A stretch of DNA of 64,000 nucleotides from Pseudoalteromonas luteoviolacea (GCF_018100925.1 NZ_JAGJEH010000005.1:310001-374000), one strand, 5' to 3'; shown: positions 1 through 9,424, counted from the stretch's first letter. Notes: generated by a model from the letters alone, not told the origin. A program made the numbers and translations.

Positions 1-753
1 CAGTATTTTGGAGTACAGCTTTTTGTAAGAAATCGCAATAATATCCAGCTAACCCCCGCAGGTGAAAGGCTAGTTAGCCATGCTGAAACCATGATTAAAA
101 CACTGAGAATGGCAAAACAAGATGTCGCGCTCACAACAGAGCAGTTAACTCAGATCAGTTTAGCGGGGACGCCGAACACTTGGGATACTTATATCCATGA
201 TGCTATCTCAAAAATTTATGCTCGGCATCCAAATTTAAGCTTGGTAGCTGAAATTCAGTCCCGTGAGCAGATCTCGCGCCATTTAATTGAACGCACATTA
301 GACGTTGCGATTCTATTTGATCCACCTAAAGTGGATGAATTAAAAATTGAGCACTTGCACACATTTGAGCTTATCCCCGTTTCCACTTTTGCAGCAGAAG
401 TGGAAAACCCTGAAGAAGTAAAACGCTACATTATGGTGGACTGGGGAACGAACTTTAATAGTTGGCATGCGAAAGAATTGAAAGATATCGCGATCCCGTC
501 AGTTAGGACTAGTACCGCTCGGATTGCGCTAGATCTGATATTACAATGTGGTGGTAGCACCTACTTACCAGATGTGATTGTAGAGCCCTACATAGACCAA
601 AAGTTGCTCTATCGTTTGGATGATTTACCAACATTCACCAGAGAACTGTTTGTCGCCTATCATAAAGACAATGAAAATGCAGACAAATTGCATGAGATTA
701 GAAAAATGCTGAGAAAGGAAGAACCAGAAGCGCCTTCTATTTTAACACCATAG
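1..753 (+). CDS. LysR-family transcriptional regulator, 5' part outside the window
   Basis: An open frame runs in from base 1 and ends at a TAG at 751-753. The first codons read as the end of a LysR winged helix-turn-helix, with the family signature LTPAGERLV at bases 49-75, so the ATG at 91 is internal and not the true start. The rest (about 220 residues) is the LysR effector-binding domain, with motifs such as RTLDVAILFDPP and a late ALDLILQCGGSTYLPD. It should bind DNA in the cytoplasm and respond to an unknown small molecule. No target can be inferred because the divergent neighbour lies outside the window. The family is clear and the specificity is unknown. Confidence 0.9.
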   Translation, partial: QYFGVQLFVRNRNNIQLTPAGERLVSHAETMIKTLRMAKQDVALTTEQLTQISLAGTPNTWDTYIHDAISKIYARHPNLSLVAEIQSREQISRHLIERTLDVAILFDPPKVDELKIEHLHTFELIPVSTFAAEVENPEEVKRYIMVDWGTNFNSWHAKELKDIAIPSVRTSTARIALDLILQCGGSTYLPDVIVEPYIDQKLLYRLDDLPTFTRELFVAYHKDNENADKLHEIRKMLRKEEPEAPSILTP

Positions 754-853
754 AGAGTAACAAATATCGGCACGCCAATTTGTGTTTTGCCCTCATAAAT
801 CGGTCTTGGAGACTTGTCAATCTAGGATATCTAGCTAAGATCGAGCGTTTGAA

Positions 854-1390
854 ATGTTTCATTACTTAACTGCTGAGCACCCTATGCCAAAATCTAGAAC
901 AAGCCAGTTAATCTATACAGTGGTACTGAATAGAGCTTTTTTACTGTTTCCTTTAGTGTTGATCTGTTTGTTGGTGACCAATATTACGGTGGAAGATCTA
1001 CGCTTTTTATTTGGGCATATGGACGAACATGGCTACCAAAATATCATTGATAATGAAGCGACTATCACGATTTTATTAATTGGCTTTGGCGCAGTGATGG
1101 ATGGCAGAAAGATTCTCTCTAAAAGGGCTTGGGACAGTAAACAAGACCCTAATCTAGAACAACATAAAATGTTAAACGAAACATCAGAATACTATGGCTT
1201 TATGCTGATTGTGATAGGTATATCCATTGAAATAGTTGATCAGCTAGCCAGTTACCTGCGTAATTTTCAAGTCGAGTTATTAATGTTTGAAGCTTGGTTT
1301 AGTATTGTCTTGAATGTGGTCGCTATCGGCGTAATGTTAAAGGCAGCCTACAAAATTGCTTTGATGGACAAGCAAGCGCATCAGCTATAG
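854..1390 (+). CDS. Small hypothetical inner-membrane protein, about four TM segments
   Basis: I do not recognise this 178-residue protein. Hydrophobic stretches suggest about four membrane segments: near residues 28-46 (AFLLFPLVLICLLVTNITV), 70-82, 112-132 and 144-168. Charged loops lie between them, including KRAWDSKQDPNLEQHK. A second in-frame ATG at 884 (MPKSRTS) is an equally possible start, as neither has a strong ribosome binding site. The gene ends directly against the stop of the convergent methyltransferase gene with no intergenic space. No catalytic motif is visible and no function is proposed. Confidence 0.7.
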   Translation: MFHYLTAEHPMPKSRTSQLIYTVVLNRAFLLFPLVLICLLVTNITVEDLRFLFGHMDEHGYQNIIDNEATITILLIGFGAVMDGRKILSKRAWDSKQDPNLEQHKMLNETSEYYGFMLIVIGISIEIVDQLASYLRNFQVELLMFEAWFSIVLNVVAIGVMLKAAYKIALMDKQAHQL

Positions 1391-2140
1391 TTAGGTTAAA
1401 TGATAAGACAGCCCTTGTGCTTTGCTGGAGGTAAAAAATGCTTGTTGATGCCAAACTGAGCTAAGCTTTTTACCTTCGCAACTCATCACCCACACAATGT
1501 TCGCAAACTGCGCCGCTTTAAAACCATAAATGAGGGCGTTAGGGTATAGCTCGGTGAGCACATTGGAAAGTTGCTCAATGTGTGACTGCTCAGTGAATAC
1601 GGTATTGATAACAAGCCAGCCATTTTTCGCTAGTAAGTTTTTCAGGTTAGTGTAAAAGTTGCTATCAAAGATAAAGGGCACGAGCGTTTGGGAAGCAAAA
1701 ATATCCACTATTAACAAGTCAATCTCATGTTTAGGTGCTTGTTGCACAAAATCATATGCATCCGCACAGTGGATCAGGTTGTTTGTTTGCTGCGGATTAA
1801 AGAATTGATTGTATATTTCTATAACTTGTGCACTTTTTTCAACGGTTTCAACCTGTATATCTGGATTATGGGCATTGAGATATCGAAGCAGGCCACCACC
1901 ACCTAAGCCCAATTCAAGTACAGAGTTTACCTGCACAGCCTCTAACAACGGAATGGTCATAAATAACATATGAGGAAACATTAAGCTCTCAGGCTCCGCT
2001 TTTGACATAGCGGTTTGTAAAACGCCGTCAAGGCAAAACCAGCGCAATGTATCGTTTTCGAATACTTCGAATGTGTGTTGCTCAATTACTGTATTTAACA
2101 GTACGTTTGGCGGCGTCGAATTTACAGGTGAATCACTCAT
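1391..2140 (-). CDS. Spermidine synthase-like SAM-dependent methyltransferase fold protein
   Basis: This 249-residue protein has a Rossmann SAM-binding core. VLELGLGGGGLLRYL (about residues 75-90) is the glycine-rich motif I. TVEKSAQVIEIYNQFF follows as the acidic strand-2 region, and LLIVDIFAS as the aspartate-containing motif. This pattern fits the spermidine synthase-like family, in which many members are not polyamine enzymes. The cytoplasmic substrate is not evident from sequence. It stands alone on the minus strand, convergent with the membrane-protein gene and divergent from the periplasmic binding protein gene. True spermidine synthase is less likely because there is no SpeD neighbour and the N-terminal domain is short. 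Confidence 0.75.
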   Translation of the reverse strand: MSDSPVNSTPPNVLLNTVIEQHTFEVFENDTLRWFCLDGVLQTAMSKAEPESLMFPHMLFMTIPLLEAVQVNSVLELGLGGGGLLRYLNAHNPDIQVETVEKSAQVIEIYNQFFNPQQTNNLIHCADAYDFVQQAPKHEIDLLIVDIFASQTLVPFIFDSNFYTNLKNLLAKNGWLVINTVFTEQSHIEQLSNVLTELYPNALIYGFKAAQFANIVWVMSCEGKKLSSVWHQQAFFTSSKAQGLSYHLT

Positions 2141-2277
2141 AAGACCAGATCAGGAGTTGGACCGATTGTTCATCTTAGCGTTTTATTTCTAGTTTTGTAA
2201 TATAAATCAGTTATGTTAGTGATGATTTGCTTCGCTTGTATCACTTTAAGATACAAAGTGAGTGCTGTTGATCTTTT

Positions 2278-3081
2278 ATGCGAAACCAGTCAAACTCAAC
2301 GACCCTTATAGCAAAAATAAAAACAATGTTACGTCGCTGTCTTTTTGTTTTCATCATGGTCTTTTGTGGACTCATTGTTACTTCTGCTCAAGCCAAGGTA
2401 ATTAGGTTTGTTGCCGAAGATCTGCCGCCCTATCACTATTTAAATGAGCAGGGAAAACCTGATGGTGTATTGGTCGACATCGCCAAAGAACTCCAATTAC
2501 ACAGTGGACTTGATGCAAAAATAGAGATTTTGCCGATGGCAAGGGCCCACCACGAATTGCAGACAAAATTTGATGTTGTAATGTTGGCTTGGTTAAAAAC
2601 GCCGAGAAGAGAAAAACACTTTCAATTTTTGGGCTCTATGTGCCAAAGCTCTGCATCATTGATTGGACTAAAAAGCAATGTCGTCCAACTGAGTCAGCTT
2701 GACGATGCAAAACGCCTGCGCACGAGTACTATCAGAGGGTATTACAGTGAGCAGTATTTAAAAGAAGCAGGCTTTTCTGAGGAGCATGATTTGGTGTTGG
2801 TGTCTCATTACAAAAGTATGTGGCAAATGCTGTACAAAGGCCGTACCGACCTCATTTTAACCAACACAAGAACGCTAAAACGCGAGTTAGATGAACTCGG
2901 GCTAGATCCACAGCTGCTCGAATACAAGCTGACGTTACACGATTTTCCTTCTGAACTTCACCTTGCAGCCAATCCGCAATTTTCCAAGTTGGATGCGCAA
3001 AAACTCAAGCATTCCCTTGCGGCGATAAAGGCTTCGGGACGCTACGATGAGATAGTCAAAAAATGGCGGTTTATCAATTAG
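2278..3081 (+). CDS. Periplasmic solute-binding protein family 3 (PBPb), likely sensory
   Basis: This 267-residue protein has an N-terminal signal sequence (hydrophobic core about residues 20-36, cleavage after SAQA). The mature part is a type-2 periplasmic binding fold: IRFVAEDLPPYHYLNEQGKPDGVLVDIAKEL is the usual start of amino-acid-type binding proteins, and the chain ends with the typical ...IKASGRYDEIVKKW helix. No ABC permease or ATPase for uptake adjoins it. It is followed 100 bp downstream by a PAS histidine kinase and a response regulator. I infer, without proof, that it feeds ligand information to a signalling system. The ATG at 2326 (MLRRC) is an alternative start that would still retain a signal peptide. 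Confidence 0.85.
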   Translation: MRNQSNSTTLIAKIKTMLRRCLFVFIMVFCGLIVTSAQAKVIRFVAEDLPPYHYLNEQGKPDGVLVDIAKELQLHSGLDAKIEILPMARAHHELQTKFDVVMLAWLKTPRREKHFQFLGSMCQSSASLIGLKSNVVQLSQLDDAKRLRTSTIRGYYSEQYLKEAGFSEEHDLVLVSHYKSMWQMLYKGRTDLILTNTRTLKRELDELGLDPQLLEYKLTLHDFPSELHLAANPQFSKLDAQKLKHSLAAIKASGRYDEIVKKWRFIN

Positions 3082-3183
3082 CCCTATAGCGGGAACTTAT
3101 TTTTATTCGATTTATCAGCGCTATGATTTTTCATTGACTACACTTTGATCATCATCTCAAAGTCAGGAAACAACAAAAGCGTG

Positions 3184-4689
3184 ATGGAAACAAGGGAGTT
3201 GCAGCTAGATACTGTATTGGATAGCGTTAAAGATGGCTTTTTTATGACCAACAAAAGCGGGGAGATCCTCAGCTTTAATTACTCAGCAACGCAAATTTTT
3301 GGTTACGATAAACACGAAGTCATTGGCCAAAACATCTCCCTACTTCTGCCTGACTCCGAACAGCCAAAATATGCTCAGTATTTGCTTGATGTCACCAACT
3401 CAACATTTGGTGAGCAAGAAAGTAAAGACTACGGTATAGGCATTGAAATGATTGCTCTGAATAAAGATGGCAATACATTTCCACTTGAGCTTGCCATAAG
3501 TGTTTTACCCTCTAATGATATTGTGCTTGGCACTGTGCGAGATATTTCTGAGCGAAAACAAGCTGAGCTGTCAATCAAGTCTTATGTTGAACATATCGAA
3601 ACCATTATGGATACGGTACTGGATGGGCTTATCACCATAGATATGCGAGGTGTGATCCACGGTTTTAATGCGGCGGCTGAATCTATATTTGGTTTTCGTG
3701 CTCGAGAGGTGATCGGTCGCAATGTTAAAATGCTGATGCCTGAACCCTTTCAATCTGAACATGATTCCTACCTAGATAATTATCATACAACAGGTGATAA
3801 GAAAATCATTGGTATCGGGCGCGAAATAACAGGCAAGCGCAAAAATGGTTATTTATTTCCTATGGAGCTGGGTGTAAATGAAATGACCGTGCAGGGCAAA
3901 ACAATGTTTGTCGGTACTGTACGCGATATATCTGAACGAAAAGCTGCAGAAATAGCCATAGATTCCTATATTCGAAAATTGCAGATAAGTAATTCAGAGC
4001 TCGACCAATTTGCTTATATTGCTTCTCATGATTTGAAAGAGCCATTACGGGGTTTGGCGAACAATGCACTTTTTTTGGAAGAAGATCATGCCGACTCCCT
4101 AGAAGGAGAAGGGCTTAGACGCATTGCTCGGATCCGCTTTTTATGTACCCGGATGGAAAAGCTCGTTGATAGTTTACTGTATTACTCTCGACTTGGCCGT
4201 CAAGACTTGGCGGTTGAAGAAGTAGATTTAAATGAACTAATTGACAGTGTAGCAGAGCTCACCTTACCGGAAGAAACTACTCAAAGTGTGCATTTGTTAA
4301 TCCCAAAAGCGCTGCCCAAAGTTACTTGCGATAAACCTCGGGTGTCAGAGTTATTTCGCAACCTGATATCTAATGCTGTGAAGTACAATAATTCAGCTCG
4401 AAAAGAGATAGAAATCGGGGTCAAGTCCTGTGTAAACCCTCATTCTAATGTATTGGAGCATCAGGTTTTTTATGTAAAAGACAATGGCATAGGTATTGAA
4501 GGGCGCTTTTTTGAAGATATTTTTCGAATATTTAAACGGCTTAATGAAGAAGATGATTCGGTGCGTGGCACGGGCGTAGGGCTCACATTTGTTAAAAAGA
4601 TTGTGGAGAGACACAATGGTCAAATATGGGTCGAATCGGAACTTGAACAAGGTAGCTGTTTTAATTTCACCCTAAAGTTGGGAGAGTGA
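3184..4689 (+). CDS. PAS-PAS sensor histidine kinase with FixL-like second PAS domain
   Basis: This soluble histidine kinase has two PAS domains (about residues 8-125 and 137-255), a HisKA dimerisation helix with the phospho-acceptor in ASHDLKEPL, and a HATPase domain with DNGIG and GTGVGL boxes. The second PAS carries His193 (in SEHDSY) and Arg213 (in IGIGR), spaced 20 residues like the haem ligand and oxygen-sensing arginine of FixL. Haem binding is therefore possible but unproven. The ATG at 3184 is preferred: the frame also opens with a TTG at 3145 and a GTG at 3181, but the only SD-like sequence (AGGA at 3165) lies too far downstream for the TTG. The stop is 3 bp before the response regulator, so the two are co-transcribed. 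Confidence 0.9.
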   Translation: METRELQLDTVLDSVKDGFFMTNKSGEILSFNYSATQIFGYDKHEVIGQNISLLLPDSEQPKYAQYLLDVTNSTFGEQESKDYGIGIEMIALNKDGNTFPLELAISVLPSNDIVLGTVRDISERKQAELSIKSYVEHIETIMDTVLDGLITIDMRGVIHGFNAAAESIFGFRAREVIGRNVKMLMPEPFQSEHDSYLDNYHTTGDKKIIGIGREITGKRKNGYLFPMELGVNEMTVQGKTMFVGTVRDISERKAAEIAIDSYIRKLQISNSELDQFAYIASHDLKEPLRGLANNALFLEEDHADSLEGEGLRRIARIRFLCTRMEKLVDSLLYYSRLGRQDLAVEEVDLNELIDSVAELTLPEETTQSVHLLIPKALPKVTCDKPRVSELFRNLISNAVKYNNSARKEIEIGVKSCVNPHSNVLEHQVFYVKDNGIGIEGRFFEDIFRIFKRLNEEDDSVRGTGVGLTFVKKIVERHNGQIWVESELEQGSCFNFTLKLGE

Positions 4690-4692
4690 GAA

Positions 4693-5148
4693 ATGGATAA
4701 AGATTTGGGCCTGCTGTTACTGGTCGACGATAATCCCGATGATTTTGAAGCGATTTTAAGAAGCTTAAGAAAAAGTCACTTTATGAATCCAATTCAATGG
4801 TGCCAATCGGGCCAAGATGCGAAAGACTTTTTGTATAAAACGGGCAAGTATAGCGAGCATGAACATTTAAAAAGGCCCGTTCTGGCGCTGGTTGACTTAA
4901 ATATGCCCGGTGTCGATGGCCGACAATTGCTCAGAGAGCTCAAAGCTGATCCTAAAATGTGTTCTATTCCCATTGTGGTGTTAACAACCTCAAGCGACCC
5001 TCAAGATATTGAATCTTGTTATGCCTTAGGCGCTGCGTCGTATATTCAAAAACCCGTTGAATTTGACGACTTGGCAAATGCCTTTAAGGTTCTAAAAGAC
5101 TACTGGTTTAATGTTGCGCTATTGCCCACAATAGATGGCTATGACTAA
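4693..5148 (+). CDS. Single-domain response regulator (Rcp1-like)
   Basis: This is a 151-residue receiver domain without an output domain. LLVDDNPDD supplies the acidic pocket, Asp68 in LVDLNMPG is the predicted phosphorylation site, the threonine lies in VVLTTSS, and the conserved lysine in IQKPVEF. The long loop between helix 2 and the phospho-acceptor (KTGKYSEHEHLKRP) is typical of Rcp1-type regulators that pair with phytochrome-like or PAS kinases. It starts 3 bp after the kinase stop, so it is very probably the cognate partner. With no DNA-binding domain, it should act through protein contact or as a phosphorelay shuttle. Confidence 0.9.
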   Translation: MDKDLGLLLLVDDNPDDFEAILRSLRKSHFMNPIQWCQSGQDAKDFLYKTGKYSEHEHLKRPVLALVDLNMPGVDGRQLLRELKADPKMCSIPIVVLTTSSDPQDIESCYALGAASYIQKPVEFDDLANAFKVLKDYWFNVALLPTIDGYD

Positions 5149-5275
5149 CACTGTGCAGTAGACGCTAATAGTTTCAAACAGTTACCCAAAAATTGTTACA
5201 ATTTAATTTTTGCTTCTGACTAGATCAAGCAGGCCTGAGGGTGCACAATAGGTACGTAAACATCTCGAGGCTGAC

Positions 5276-5932
5276 ATGATCCAGTTAAAAAATGTTGTAT
5301 TTTCTAGAGCCGATGGCGCGGTTCAACGACGTATTATTAATAATGTTTCTGTGACAATTGAGGGCGCGCAGCAAGTCGCCTTGGTGGGCGACAGTGGTTC
5401 GGGAAAAACGACTCTGTTAAATTTACTGGCCGGATTATTGATGCCTGACAGCGGTGAAATCAAAGTTAATGGTACCGTGATCTCTGGCTTCGATGACAAT
5501 CAGCTCGCCCTATATCGGCGTAAAATAGGAGTGATATTTCAACACTATCAGCTACTTGAAGCATTAAATGTGGCGGATAATATTACCTTTCAAGCGCGTT
5601 TAAATGGCCTCGAAGTATCACAACAAACGCTTTCTACTCTCGCTCAGCGACTCGGAATTGCACACAAGCTCACGGCTTTGCCTTGTGAATTGAGTGGCGG
5701 AGAGCAGCAACGAGTTGGTATTGCAAGGGCCATTATCAACCAGCCCAAGGTGATCTTGGCAGATGAACCAACCGGAAATTTAGACAGTGAACGCAGTCAA
5801 GAAGTACTAGAGTTACTACAGTCATTATGCAAAGAGCATCAAATCAACTTAGTGATGGTAACGCATAGTGAAAAACTGGCCGTTCAGTTTGAAAGGCAGT
5901 TGAGGCTCAAAAATGGGCAGCTACATGACTGA
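5276..5932 (+). CDS. ABC transporter ATP-binding protein, LolD/MacB type
   Basis: This 218-residue ATPase has a Walker A GDSGSGKTT (about residues 38-46), a signature LSGGEQQRVGIARA, a Walker B VILADEPTGNLDSE and the switch histidine in MVTHSE. It belongs to the LolD/MacB/DevA branch that works with FtsX-type permeases in export or lipoprotein release. Its 3' end overlaps the permease gene by about 20 bp, and an AttH-like lipocalin follows, which makes a three-gene transporter operon. The substrate is unknown. Confidence 0.93.
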   Translation: MIQLKNVVFSRADGAVQRRIINNVSVTIEGAQQVALVGDSGSGKTTLLNLLAGLLMPDSGEIKVNGTVISGFDDNQLALYRRKIGVIFQHYQLLEALNVADNITFQARLNGLEVSQQTLSTLAQRLGIAHKLTALPCELSGGEQQRVGIARAIINQPKVILADEPTGNLDSERSQEVLELLQSLCKEHQINLVMVTHSEKLAVQFERQLRLKNGQLHD

Positions 5933-8336
5933 ATTTAGGCTTATATTTTTCGCTTATTGGCAGTTTTATCTTCGTCACAAGGGACTTTTTTTACTTTTTA
6001 TATTAGGTTTTAGTTTGGGCACGGCTTTGATCAGCGCTATTTATGGCTTAAATCTAGAAGCGTCTAAGCGTTATACCAATAGCAGTGCGTTACTCGCAGT
6101 CCCGGTTACTCACTTTGTTAAACCTAACCTCGGTACACAGCGCCTCCCTGAGTCGGTGAGAAAACAATTATCGCGCCAAACTAACATTCATTTTGAAGTC
6201 GTCTTAGAGGGCCGTGTACAGCTGGAAAATAACAAATGGCTCAGTATCAAAGGAGTCAATTTACTTCATTGGGCCTCGCAATCGGCATCAAGTTCGCAAA
6301 CAGCCTTGAATGAGCAAAACCATGCTCGCGGAGCACTATTTGATACGGTTTTCTTAGACCCCAAAATGATTGCAAGGTTAGGCTCGAACTCACTTAGTAT
6401 CAATGGCGTCAGCTATCACATTTCACCATTTGAAGGGTTGGGTTATCAAGCGCTTATGGACATCAGTTTGGCGGATAGGTTACTCAATGCCAAAGGTGAA
6501 GTGAGCTATCTGGAGTTGTTTGACATAGATGAAGCCGCCACTATTTATTTGAAGCAAGCGCTGCAAGGTAATGCAAGATTAGAGCGGGCCGACTCTCAGG
6601 CGTTTGACACGCTTTCAGGACCATTTTTCTTTAACCTTCAAGCTTTGGCATTACTGGGTTACATTGTTGGCGCATTTTTAAGCTTTAACGCAGTTAAGCT
6701 GGCATTTTCTGCTAGGACAATCTTGCACAAACAGCTCTATTTGATGGGCTGTCAACCGAGCAGGTTAAAGCAAGCCATGTTTATAGAGTTGGGTTTACTT
6801 GGGTTAGTGTGTGCCTATTTGGGAGCGTTATTTGGTGTTTCGCTGGCTAATGTGTTGGTTGCTGATGTCACGCAGGTTTTGCGCAGTTTTTATCAGTTAG
6901 ATAGAGCATTAATAGTGCACCTAAATTGGTCAATGGTGGCACTGGGATTTGTGCTTAATATCGCTGTGTTGTCAGGCTTCTTTTTTTCAAATCGACTCAC
7001 CTACCTATTCGCGAAAAAAGGAGTTATATGGCTTGTACTGGCTGGGCTTTGCAGTGGTGCGGTATTACTTGCTTTGTTTGCTAAAAGTAAACTTGTCGCC
7101 TTGTTATTATGCGCGGTTATATTGCTGATTTTCTTTTGTATTACACCGAGTGTGATCACTCGAGTGTTTTCATCTCGCTGGCCTACGCAATCGCCTCTGA
7201 TATTGTGGCTCAAAGCAGACAGTCAAGGGCAACTTAAATCTTTGTTAAGTGCCGTATTGGCAACTTTGATGGCAATGGGCGCTGCAATTGGCATGCTAGT
7301 GATGGTCAAAAGTTTTAGCCATACGTTAGACGGCCATTTGGAAAGCAGGCTAAGTGCCGATTTGTATGTACGCCCGGCAGAGGTTACCACACAAATGCAT
7401 AGTCAATTGGCGAAAATGCCTCAAGTTGAGAGGGTAGGGGTGTATTGGCAAGCACGTAGCGAGCTGATTGATAAGAGTAGGCAAATACCCGTTAAGCTCG
7501 TTAGTTTTGGTCGCGACGCAAGCTTTCATCAGCATGTTACGTTACTGGGAGGCCATGAGGTAACGGCGCAGCATATCTCTCCCCATCAAGCGGGTATGCC
7601 TCGGTGCTTGGTAAATGAGCCTGGTTGGCGTTTATATGGCATTGAAACTGGACGTACTGTTGAGGTTAGGCAGGGACGGCAGGTGTTTGAATGTTTGGTT
7701 ACCGGGATATTTTATGATTACGGCGAACAGGAAGCGACATTGTTGACTGCCACAAGTGTCATAGAGCACAGTGATTTTAAGTATCAAGCATTTGGGTTTT
7801 CACTCACGCTCATCAATGACGGCGATATAAATATGGTAACTGATTATCTAGTTGAGCAACTGTCCATTGAGCGCACGCAGGTGAGCGTAAATAAAGTGTT
7901 CAAGCAGTATGCAAAACAGCTATTTGAAAACACGTTTAGCGTCACTCATGCGTTAAACATATTTATTATGTTAATCGCGTTGTTTGGTGTTTGGGTGAGC
8001 TTTTTGACACTTGGAAGACGACAACTTCAGCCTATGGCTGTGCTGCAAACTTTGGGCGTGACTCGCTCACAATTATTGCGCGCCAAGCTCCTACAAACCT
8101 TGATTATTTTGACAGTTACCATTGTATTGGCAATACCTTTGGGGATTTTATTGGGGTGGGTGCTCCTGACTTATGTGATGCCTTTGGCATTTGGTTGGAG
8201 CATGGCGATGGTTTTGGATTGGCAGAGTATATTCGCGTTTAGCCTGGTGGTATTGAGCCTAGCCATGTTTGTTGGCGCACTACCTATGCTGAGACTGTTA
8301 AAACGCAATGTAGCAGATAGTGTCGCTAAGCTATAG
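5913..8336 (+). CDS. FtsX-like ABC transporter permease, duplicated domain
   Basis: This 807-residue inner-membrane permease has an N-terminal TM helix (about residues 20-42), a long periplasmic segment, a first FtsX block of TM helices (about 245-420), a second periplasmic domain (about 460-670) and a second FtsX block at the C terminus (about 680-800). Two FtsX halves in one chain are common for LolCE-like and AttFG-like exporters. The start at 5913 has GAGG seven bases upstream, inside the ATPase gene. An ATG at 5925 in an ATGACTGA overlap is the alternative. It should form the membrane part of the transporter with the upstream ATPase. Confidence 0.9.
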   Translation: MGSYMTEFRLIFFAYWQFYLRHKGLFLLFILGFSLGTALISAIYGLNLEASKRYTNSSALLAVPVTHFVKPNLGTQRLPESVRKQLSRQTNIHFEVVLEGRVQLENNKWLSIKGVNLLHWASQSASSSQTALNEQNHARGALFDTVFLDPKMIARLGSNSLSINGVSYHISPFEGLGYQALMDISLADRLLNAKGEVSYLELFDIDEAATIYLKQALQGNARLERADSQAFDTLSGPFFFNLQALALLGYIVGAFLSFNAVKLAFSARTILHKQLYLMGCQPSRLKQAMFIELGLLGLVCAYLGALFGVSLANVLVADVTQVLRSFYQLDRALIVHLNWSMVALGFVLNIAVLSGFFFSNRLTYLFAKKGVIWLVLAGLCSGAVLLALFAKSKLVALLLCAVILLIFFCITPSVITRVFSSRWPTQSPLILWLKADSQGQLKSLLSAVLATLMAMGAAIGMLVMVKSFSHTLDGHLESRLSADLYVRPAEVTTQMHSQLAKMPQVERVGVYWQARSELIDKSRQIPVKLVSFGRDASFHQHVTLLGGHEVTAQHISPHQAGMPRCLVNEPGWRLYGIETGRTVEVRQGRQVFECLVTGIFYDYGEQEATLLTATSVIEHSDFKYQAFGFSLTLINDGDINMVTDYLVEQLSIERTQVSVNKVFKQYAKQLFENTFSVTHALNIFIMLIALFGVWVSFLTLGRRQLQPMAVLQTLGVTRSQLLRAKLLQTLIILTVTIVLAIPLGILLGWVLLTYVMPLAFGWSMAMVLDWQSIFAFSLVVLSLAMFVGALPMLRLLKRNVADSVAKL

Positions 8337-8344
8337 AGAGTCAA

Positions 8345-9424
8345 ATGAAAACAAAGTTTACAGCAATAATAATAGGTTTTGTGATAGTGATTGCCGCGCT
8401 ATTGCAAATGGGTGATGAAGTGACAAATACGCTGCCAAGTGCTCACCTTTTTTCCTTGCAAAGTGGTGAGGAGGTTGAGCCAGGGACCACTTTAGCGTTT
8501 CCTAAAGATCATGGTATTCACCCTAAGCAAGGCATTGAGTGGTGGTATGTGACCGCAAATTTAGAAAGCACAACAGGTGAAAAGCTGGGTGTGCAATGGA
8601 CATTGTTTAGAGTAAGTATGCCAGAAGTCTCTTCTGAAACATCGAGCCCTTGGTGGGATGGACAGTTCTATTTTGCTCACTTTGCTGTGCAAACTGACAC
8701 GCAACATATGGCATTCGAAAAGTCGGGTAGGGTATCAGATGTTACGATTAATGCATTTCCGTTTGAAGCTAGGCTAAAGAACTGGTCGTTGGAAAGTGTT
8801 GACGAGTCCTTTTTGCCCTTAAGCTTAACTGCCAGCCAAAAAGGGTATCGTGTTGCACTGCAGCTCGACAACAGCCCAAGAGTCTTGCATGGCAAGCAGG
8901 GGTATAGCCAAAAAACTCAGGATGGTCATGCGTCAATGTACTACAGCTATCCATTTTTAGACGTCACAGGGGAAGTGGAGTTTGACTCCCAGCTTCACAC
9001 AGTCAAAGGGCGAGCTTGGCTTGATAGAGAGTGGTCATCAGCATTTATTGACCCGAGTCAGGCGGGGTGGGACTGGTTTAGTTTGCAAGCCGATAACCCG
9101 GCAGATGGCGGATTAATGGCTTTTTGCATTCGCTCATCGAGTCGCCGCTATGAATATTGCAGCGCGACGAAGATTGATGAAAATGGGCAAGCTCAGGCAT
9201 TTAATAATGATCAAGTTTCATTAGAAGTATTAGAACATACTCAATTGGGAGATGTTACTTACCCAACGCGTTGGCAGCTTAGGGTCGAAGGGATTGAGCC
9301 AGTTGAGATTCAGAGCATTAACCCTGACTCGCGCAATAAGCTGAGCATTCCTTATTGGGAAGGGCGAGTGAAGAGCCGTGGCGGGTTTTCAGGTGCAGGG
9401 TATGGGGAGTTAGTAGGGTACTAA
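8345..9424 (+). CDS. AttH-like lipocalin-family secreted protein (predicted secreted hydrolase)
   Basis: This 359-residue protein has an N-terminal hydrophobic anchor or signal (about residues 5-24). The rest matches the AttH/CrtC-like double-lipocalin family. FPKDHGIHPKQGIEWWYVT is the characteristic start of the first barrel, with FYFAHFAV following. GRAWLDREWSS...GWDWFSLQ marks the second barrel. Members are encoded beside FtsX-type ABC exporters (AttEFGH in Agrobacterium), and here the gene starts 8 bp after the permease stop, matching that layout. The name hydrolase is historical; no catalytic site is established. It probably handles a hydrophobic cargo at the periplasmic face. Confidence 0.85.
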   Translation: MKTKFTAIIIGFVIVIAALLQMGDEVTNTLPSAHLFSLQSGEEVEPGTTLAFPKDHGIHPKQGIEWWYVTANLESTTGEKLGVQWTLFRVSMPEVSSETSSPWWDGQFYFAHFAVQTDTQHMAFEKSGRVSDVTINAFPFEARLKNWSLESVDESFLPLSLTASQKGYRVALQLDNSPRVLHGKQGYSQKTQDGHASMYYSYPFLDVTGEVEFDSQLHTVKGRAWLDREWSSAFIDPSQAGWDWFSLQADNPADGGLMAFCIRSSSRRYEYCSATKIDENGQAQAFNNDQVSLEVLEHTQLGDVTYPTRWQLRVEGIEPVEIQSINPDSRNKLSIPYWEGRVKSRGGFSGAGYGELVGY

